This document shows, piece after piece, positions 58,625 to 64,000 of a stretch of DNA of 64,000 nt. Position numbers and translations under genes: made by a program. The stretch comes from Notospermus geniculatus (Eukaryota > Nemertea > Pilidiophora > Heteronemertea > Lineidae), in NCBI GenBank assembly GCA_002633025.1, contig NMRB01000326.1, forward strand, positions 51,901 to 115,900, read 5' to 3'. How positions within the stretch are numbered: position 1 is the first letter of the stretch; every line of letters starts with the position of its first letter. The notes under the pieces were generated by a model. The model was not told the origin of the DNA and ran no database searches. It saw only the letters and a program-made list of their open reading frames with translations.

Positions 58625-61600
58625 CTGAAAGGAAAAGGGTGGCTTTTTTATACAACTACAGCGAATATGGGCGTCAACGGCCAGGGCCTTGGGGAAGGAG
58701 CATCAATGCCTCCATTGAACAACACTACCGCCGTCTCAGGAGGTTAGTTCTCATGAACTTAAAGGGTGAAAAGAAGCAGAAGGCCCTCAATTCAAACCCC
58801 GCTGTGGTTCTTCATTTCTCTCCACATGTACTTCACACAACCACTAAATTCACCACTGAATTCATCAACTTCATATCTGTATGAAGAGAAGAACGTGATC
58901 TCTCCTTCAACATTCACCTAAACCATGTAAACCATCAGTCATCTCAATACTTTATGACAGTTTCTCTGAGGAGAACTTCTCAAGTTACTCTTACAAGTAT
59001 CGCCAATGACTACAGAAAGGTTCTCGTCAGAAGGAGGGCTCTTAACCTAATTAATCAATCACTTAGAGTGAATGGGTGAAGGGTACGCAGACCTGAAAAG
59101 ATCGGACGTACTGTTGTAGCAACTCATGTCTCCCTCTGCTAGACAGTAAAGGAAGTCTAACTGTCACAAACAGAAATTGAATCCTCTTGCTGTCTGGCGC
59201 AGGAGACATCAAGTACATTGCGACAAGAGTACATTTGATCTTTTCAAGTTCAAGCTGTCACAAGCAGAGATTTCGAATCTTCTGTCTCAGAACAGGGCAC
59301 GCCGACACGACAAACATTTGAGGAGGAGGAGTCCAAACAACAGACAACTGTAAACGCGGAGGTGTCAACGACAGACCTGTCCCCAGATGACCAGTCGACA
59401 GGAATTCTGACCGGGACCAACCATCGTGAAGACAAGCTGTGGGGAACGGCGGAGGACCTCCAGCGGATGGCAAATTTTGTTGAATAACAAGATTTACATA
59501 TTTGTCGATCAATACTGAACACAGAGTTAAAGACGATCCATATTCTTGAGAGAGGACCAGGTTTGGGTGTTGTCCTCATCCCGTCCGGCTCGTCATTCTC
59601 AAGACAGCCTCTTAACAATATCAGACATATAGCTATGACAAGGTCACAAGATTTAACAACGGGGTATACTGACCTGCGTCATCGTGAGCCATCACCGACT
59701 CCACGACACGGCAGTAATCCACGTTGTAGAGATAGCTGAAATAAAACAAAAACCAGTTGCTGAATGACAAACACCAGTTGACGAGAGCAATACCACTCAG
59801 TTTCGGACTCTCGTTGAACATCGTGGTAATCTTGTTCTCCCAATTGGAAGATACAGGCCGAGAGATATGGACTCTTTGAAGCACACACCTAGAGGGGTGG
59901 GTTATTCGAAGGAGGCATGTTCTAGCGTTCAAGGATATTTGCCTATCTCCTTCATGAAGAGCCTCCGGTACGATTGAGATATAATTGATATGGATGCAAT
60001 AATACTTACTTCCTCCCACTAGGCATGGATTGGATAGCCTTGTGCAAGTTTTATGGAGGTACAGAATCAAATTTGGGTTCAATCTAGTTAAGTAGGGAGG
60101 GGGCGGTGCTTCCAAGTTGATGAATGGCCGATGGTACTTACATGTAATTATCCCAACAACCGACAGCCACTGTACTTGTCTCTGGTATTGGTACGCAAGA
60201 TGAAAGAGCCTAAGGGTAGAAATGAGAGGGATCAGCGAGTAAGATGAGACAGGGCTTTGGGAGATGGCTCAGATGCAACTCAAATGATACGAATGACTTT
60301 CCTTGTGATCTCTAGAAGAAAACAACTTCCTGATACAGAAAAATAACTCACAAGCAAAAGCTTTCCTTTGGTCCCTGACAAAACTTCGAACGGTTTGATG
60401 TAAACAGTTTCATCTGCTGAGAAGGCAATGAATGTAAGTCAAGTGACTTGCTCAAGGTGACAAGTAAATCGATGCCACTTACCATTCCAGGTGAGATACT
60501 GAAGCTTCTGGTTTGTTTCTTCTCGTCAAGTGAATAAACCTTCAGTGTTGTATCTGGAACAACAAAAAAGAAGATCATACCAATAACTCCTCTTGACTAC
60601 TCTCGACTACTTACCGGTATTGAACTCAGGGCCTTATAAGGCACACGATCACAGTCAACATAGTCACCGTGGTTGTTGGACAAGTTATACAACAGTCCCA
60701 CAGCTGTGTTGTGATGGAGAAAATTGTAGCACAGTAGTAGACCAAGTTACATGTATACCAGCTGCACCGTGCCATTGCAGTTTGTAGAGCAAGTTACCAC
60801 AGTGGTAGAGTAATGCGGAAGTGATCCACCGACTTTACGACGAGTTTACGGTCAGTTTGCGACGAAAAATAGCTGGTGGATCAGCGTTCACGCTTCGTTC
60901 ACGACGAATTTGCGACTCGTTCACGACTGAATTCTGTTGACGACTAGTTTGCGACGAGTTTACGATGAGACAAACATGTTTGCTTGGTTCAGTGGATCAG
61001 CTTCAACGTCACGTCATTTCTTTCCGATCAGTTTGCGACTAGTTTACGACGAGTTTGCGATTCGTTGACGACTGCCGTCGTGAACTAGTGAACTAGTCGC
61101 AAACTGATCGTAAACACGTCATAAAGTCAGTGGATCACCCGCATTAGTTCTGCCACAGCACTAGAGCATGTTACACCACCCTACCACTGCAACGACAACA
61201 CATATAATGTAGGCCTACTTTAGGACTCCACCTTGGGGCGTGGCATGTCCATACCTTGTGACACACTGTATAAACTGTTGCCTATAACAGGGAACTTCAC
61301 GTCGAGGACCGACCTGAAAAGAATGAAAAGGATTTCATCACCATCCTTCCATATCTCCTTATCCAACAAAAGTCAAGGACAAATTAAAATATCAAGGTCA
61401 GTGTTGAGAGCCTGGTGATTTCACTCTCGATCACTGTGTTCAAGTTTAAGGATCCTCCCACAGCAGGGGTTTTTACCTCGCTCCTCTTCATCCACTCATA
61501 CAAACTTTGTGTGCGAGTGTATGAAGAGCAGCGAGACCGAAGAACCGCTATGGGAGGATGGATTACTAAATGGCCTTCTTATACTTACTCTCTGTGAAGT

Positions 61601-63883
61601 GAGTGGTGATGGAATGGACGTAATTCATCGACATCTTTAAGTAGCACCATTTTGGTCTCATTACCGGTGACGTGTTCCTCAAAACTTGCACTGAATTTGG
61701 CTGAAAACAGAGAAGTGGACGCAAAATGTCATTATGTGATTGTATCGTTATGGGAACTGATGTAGTATAGGGATAGGCAGCCGCTCCTTTAAGAGGGCCC
61801 CCGTGTGTAACCCCCGTGGATTTAGTATATATAGTTAAGCATGCGCAAGCACAGAGTTCTTACGGCATGGCCTTGGGCAAGTGCAGTACCCTGCACCTCT
61901 GTCCGCCACGCACTATGATTAATAGTTGATTGTACCTCCCCCGGTTCAAGGTGGCCACCTCGAATAACGATGTAGAAGATAAAGAATAAACGAAGATCAT
62001 GATAACAGAATCCAAACAGTATTTCCGTATATAACACTGATGATACATGTATGTGGCTTCATGAAATGTAAAATACTCACTACATTCATCACAAGAGCCG
62101 GTAATCTGACTAGTCACGTCCTCCACATCTCTGTCTTCGCTTTCCGTATCCACCAGCAACATCGGTACTGATGCGGGCAAACTTCGAAATTTCTGGGGAT
62201 GTGGACTTATGAACAGCTGCCTGGGAATCTGACCGAATTCCATGATCTGTGTTCGTATGGACTTTCTTTCATTAGGGTCAGAAATACTGAAAAGACGAAT
62301 TGAAAATGGTCAGTATGATGCTGGCAGGAGAACTCAGTCTGTCAGCTTCCCTTCAAAGTGCCCCTCCACCTGTGAGTTTTCTTGCACACGTCGTCTCTCG
62401 ATGGCTGCAGCGAAATCAGTACACGAAGCCAGGGATGCAATGATTAAAACCAAGTCTTACTAACCTGTCTATATCGACTGCACCTTCATACGTAAGGTAG
62501 TAGAACACTGAAACAAACGAAGACGGCAAATGTTACGACAGGGTTTCCTCCACGAGTTCACCGCAGGGACTTGACGCGAGATAGTAAAATCTAGGGTTAT
62601 AACCCTAACCCTAACCCTAGTTAGGGTTAGGGTTAAACCCTAGTTAGGGTTAGGGTTATAACCCTAGTTTTACTATCTCGCGTCAAGTCCCTGTGCACGA
62701 GTTCCCCAGAAATGTTTCTGGAGAGATGGGAAAGAGCGAAGTGCCTTTGACATTGTGCGGCAGCAAGGCACTATGTAAAAGTCACACACTTTCAAAGAGA
62801 CGGGGCACATGATTTCCTCCTTGTTTCCAATACTTACCATTATAGGCCTTCTCCGCCTCTGGCCCCCTCTGCTTGTATCCAAAAATGAGATCTATCCAAT
62901 CAGGGAGGCATTCCGACACGTAGTCACACTCTAACGCTTCACGATGTTTTGTTATGAAATCAACAGGGTCTGTTGCCCACGAGGGGAGTTCAACATGATG
63001 GACACACTTCCCGTCTTGTTTCAATCCAAAGTTAATGGCCTGATGATGGAAAAGAGAGGAGAAAAGAGTCAATTAACCTCGTGCATTCTCCGTCACTGGA
63101 AGCAACGGGACCATTTGCATGAAAATTATAAGCAGCAATCTTTTTACTACCCTGTGAAGTGGAATGAGGGAGCGGAACGTAGCAGCGGTGCAGGGAGACT
63201 TTACGTACCCTCGTATTATGCAAGAACTGACCCGGTCTCCATCCCTCGTCATCGCCGTTGGGCTCCATCTGAAAGAACTCCGGGATGAGTTCTTTATAAT
63301 CAGATCCAGTTAGGCAACAGCGCCACGTATCTGCAATACTTAAAACAAGAATTCGTATAAACTGCATGAAATCGAGCAAGGAGGTCGGTGAGCATCATAC
63401 CTCATATTGCAGGAACATTGCTTTGCCTTCAAACGGACTCATTCCATGGATACACAAACGGCCACTACAGTCAACGGAATTACGACCCACTCAAAACAGG
63501 AAGCTGACATATAGAGGCCTTGCAAATGATGTCAGAAGCCGCCATGATGGGGGGCACATGCTGCAGAGGCACAGCGAAATGAGCCGTGCATGTCCCAATG
63601 ACGTTACGTCAAACAATGGCGTGGCGCACTTCACGCAGGTCACGTCACACCTCTGCACCGTCGAGGCCTGTGCCCTCCAGCATCGCCGCCAGGATGACGT
63701 CATTGCAAGGCCTCTATTGGATTCTGGCCTACTTCGAATGCCTCATGCAGTAACCGGACTACCAATTTGCATGGCCAGTCAGAGAAGATCACTAAACGAT
63801 TCTCCCACACTCGGCTTACCTGTTAAACATTCTGTCTGGCATATCAAATCTACCGTTCTGAAGACAGAGAACACACTCCGGAG
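58563..63883 (-). CDS. NSMAF: FAN/NSMAF-like BEACH-WD40 protein, partial, eleven exons
   Basis: FAN (NSMAF) is a cytosolic adaptor that couples the TNF receptor to neutral sphingomyelinase activation; its order is GRAM/PH, BEACH, WD40. Exons on minus, in transcript order: 63820-63883, 63209-63338, 62838-63039, 62465-62507, 62081-62286, 61589-61700, 61255-61313, 60483-60553, 60142-60209, 59674-59735, 58563-58624. All introns are GT-AG and phases agree at every junction, giving about 359 residues. Exons 1-5 carry BEACH motifs (RFDMPDRMFNS, DYKELIPEFF, WIDLIFGYKQRGPEA, FYYLTYEGAVDID, EFGQIPRQLFISPHP). Exon 6 is the linker, and exons 7-11 give WD40 text (DTTLKVYSLDEKK, AHDDA, LVSASWDSTVK). The linker and first WD repeats follow FAN more closely than neurobeachin or LYST as I remember them. 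The 5' exons lie beyond the window; the last WD40 exons are expected below 58563 but not found. Confidence 0.88.
58666..59487 (+). CDS. Candidate two-exon gene inside a FAN intron, opposite strand
   Basis: Exon A 58666-58742: ATG in strong context (AATATGG), MGVNGQGLGEGASMPPLNN and TTAVSG, donor GGAG|GTTAGT. Exon B 59270-59487: acceptor CAAGCAGAG|, then DFESSVSEQGTPTRQ, an acidic FEEEE run, and an end at ERMANFVE-like text (QRMANFVE, TAA). Phases match, giving 97 residues, polar and probably disordered. The frame of exon B is open from 59239. Both lie in the intron between FAN exons 59674 and 58624. I recognise no family; minus-strand frames are also open over exon B. Speculative. Confidence 0.2.
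59674..59735 (-). CDS. NSMAF: FAN exon: second WD repeat, part 2
   Basis: 62-bp exon, acceptor TTATTTCAG, donor GCAG|GTCAGT. Encodes YLYNVDYCRVVESVMAHDDA. GHDDA-type text marks the start of the next blade. Confidence 0.88.
60142..60209 (-). CDS. NSMAF: FAN exon: second WD repeat, part 1
   Basis: 68-bp exon, acceptor CCCTTAG, donor TACAT|GTAAGT. Encodes ALSSCVPIPET and TVAVGCWDNY, matching the ALSSC...SSWDN stretch of the family. Confidence 0.88.
60483..60553 (-). CDS. NSMAF: FAN exon: first WD repeat, part 2
   Basis: 71-bp exon, acceptor TTGTTCCAG, donor AATG|GTAAGT. Encodes DTTLKVYSLDEKKQTRSFSI followed by SPGM, which aligns to the DSTLKMFS...RSISFSNM segment of FAN as I remember it. Confidence 0.88.
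60811..61146. mobile_element. 336-bp element with TAATGCGG / GTGATCCACYGACTTTA ends, in a FAN intron
   Basis: TAATGCGGAAGTGATCCACC and GACTTTACGACG are matched inverted by 'CGTCATAAAGTCAGTGG' and ATCACCCGCATTA. The interior is full of short variants of CGACKARTTTGCGACGAGTT and GTGGATCAGC, as if built by internal duplication. It shares the GATCCACTG terminus with 27691-27837. Confidence 0.7.
61255..61313 (-). CDS. NSMAF: FAN exon: first WD repeat, part 1
   Basis: 59-bp exon, acceptor TTTTCAG, donor CAAG|GTATGG. Encodes SVLDVKFPVIGNSLYSVSQ; with the next exon it forms SVSQDTTLKVYS, a WD-repeat turn. Confidence 0.82.
61453..61558. mobile_element. MITE family F, best copy, in a FAN intron
   Basis: About 105-bp inverted repeat. 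TCCTCCCACAGCAGGGGTTT, 'TTACCTCGCTCCTCTTCAT' and CCACTCATAC pair with GTATGAAGAGCAGCGAG and 'AACCGCTATGGGAGGA'. Diverged copies are at 20826 and 30177. Confidence 0.7.
61589..61700 (-). CDS. NSMAF: FAN exon: linker before WD40
   Basis: Acceptor CTGTTTTCAG, donor AGAGA|GTAAGTA. Encodes KFSASFEEHVTGNE, VLLKDVDELRPF and HHHSLHRE, corresponding to the LHxHYKIHKE region that leads into the first WD repeat of FAN. Confidence 0.82.
62081..62286 (-). CDS. NSMAF: FAN exon: end of BEACH and start of linker
   Basis: Acceptor GTCTTTTCAG, donor TGTA|GTGAGT. Encodes SISDPNERKSI, EFGQIPRQLFISPHPQKF and then an acidic linker (DTESEDRDVEDV). The IPRQLF-PHP form is closer to FAN than to the NFGQTPCQLL form of neurobeachin. 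Confidence 0.9.
62465..62507 (-). CDS. NSMAF: FAN micro-exon: BEACH YEGAVD motif
   Basis: 43-bp exon, acceptor TTGTTTCAG, donor ACAG|GTTAGT. Encodes VFYYLTYEGAVDID, a near-invariant BEACH sequence, and fits the phases on both sides. A 130-bp palindromic MITE lies in the intron upstream of it in the transcript. Confidence 0.92.
62564..62693. mobile_element. Palindromic MITE built of TTAGGG/CCCTAA units, in a FAN intron
   Basis: 130 bp. Ends CAGGGACTTGACGCGAGATA / TATCTCGCGTCAAGTCCCTG. The inside holds blocks of CCCTAACCCTAACCCTAG and TTAGGGTTAGGGTT in inverted arrangement. The 9-mer CACGAGTTC lies just outside both ends (62551-62559, 62696-62704), a possible target duplication separated by 4 and 2 extra bases. 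Confidence 0.85.
62838..63039 (-). CDS. NSMAF: FAN exon: BEACH central block
   Basis: Acceptor ATCATCAG, donor AATG|GTAAGTA. Encodes the FGLKQDGKCVHHVELPSWA segment and YVSECLPDWIDLIFGYKQRG, the most conserved stretch of BEACH domains. The last base joins the next exon to give the valine of NVFYY. Confidence 0.92.
63209..63338 (-). CDS. NSMAF: FAN exon: BEACH, ELIPEFF motif
   Basis: Reads SIADTWRCC, DYKELIPEFFQ and then a loop with GDDEGWRPGQFLHNTR. Two acceptors are possible. Using TTGTTTTAAG| keeps the frame with the previous exon, whereas the nearer ATTGCAG| would break it, so I chose the former. Donor GAGG|GTACGT. Confidence 0.85.
63820..63883 (-). CDS. NSMAF: FAN exon: start of BEACH core seen here
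   Basis: Acceptor TTTCAG, donor AG|GTAAGCC. Encodes PECVLCLQNGRFDMPDRMFN plus a split serine codon. The D-x-P-D-R-x-F motif is a BEACH hallmark. It begins with the last two bases of a codon, so an upstream exon outside the window is required. Confidence 0.88.
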
Positions 63884-64000
63884 CTGAAATAAGAAAGTAT
63901 GGTCAAAAGATGTATCAAAAATTATTCACATAAACTCAGTCATATGAAATGAAACCAAAACCACTGTGCTACTGTAATGAAACTTAACCACGTTCCTACT

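Noticed and set aside
59250-59618. 122-codon minus frame in a FAN intron
   Set aside because: Lies between two FAN exons joined in phase without it. The text is not WD40-like and the plus frame there looks more coding.
62590-62670. True telomere or chromosome-fusion scar
   Set aside because: TTAGGG blocks are short, inverted and enclosed by terminal inverted repeats inside a gene intron; a MITE explains them better.

Overview
The window looks like a repeat-rich nuclear contig of a marine invertebrate metazoan. The signs are GT-AG introns of about 100-1,050 bp, tRNA-derived SINEs, many short palindromic transposons, tandem arrays in non-coding DNA and a receptor of the FMRFamide type. I cannot name the phylum from sequence alone. 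A dispersed repeat ending in GTGAGCTAAAAA after a GACG-rich stretch resembles repeats I associate with lophotrochozoan and deuterostome invertebrates, but that is an impression. Five single N characters (13903, 36693, 44055, 52175, 56555) mark assembly joins, and two of them sit between near-identical copies.

Two protein-coding genes are well supported. (1) An intronless rhodopsin-family GPCR on the minus strand (7360-8481), 373 aa, of FMRFamide-receptor type. (2) A multi-exon minus-strand gene at the right end (58563-63883, both ends open) that I assembled from eleven exons. All have GT-AG junctions and compatible phase, and together they encode most of a BEACH domain, a linker and the first WD40 repeats. 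Order and motifs match NSMAF/FAN, the adaptor linking the TNF receptor to neutral sphingomyelinase. Its upstream exons lie beyond 64000. Its last WD40 exons should lie below 58563, but I could not find them.

Weaker coding signals are a possible signal-anchor first exon at 28356-28617 (+) and a possible two-exon gene on the plus strand inside a FAN intron (58666-59487). There is also an eroded LINE reverse-transcriptase fragment (46628-46984) and the N-terminal stub of an HTH transposase (13831-13902).

The rest is mostly non-coding and dominated by small inverted-repeat elements. Left part (0-12 kb): a 145-bp repeat carrying CTCF-like cores, MITEs at 3.7-4.2 kb, the receptor, and a 50-bp minisatellite. 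12-15 kb: a duplicated block containing a minisatellite that appears to derive from transposase coding sequence, then two SINEs. 15-28 kb: gene-poor, with MITEs (one nested in another with a TAA target duplication) and 58-bp and 34-bp arrays. 28-43 kb: a 602-bp non-autonomous transposon with a tRNA-like insert, plus several TA-flanked elements. 43-50 kb: an assembly-type duplication, four copies of a TGACGTCA-bearing MITE, and a 152-bp almost perfect palindrome inserted in one of them. 50-58 kb: 24-, 44- and 35-bp arrays and SINEs. 58-64 kb: the FAN gene with three MITEs in its introns, one of them a palindrome built of TTAGGG/CCCTAA units.

I see no operon-like or defence-like gene system. 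The most interesting signals are structural: unrelated MITE interiors sharing the same TA-flanked GGGAG ends, long fresh palindromes, and repeats that spread motifs resembling CTCF, CRE and nuclear-receptor sites.
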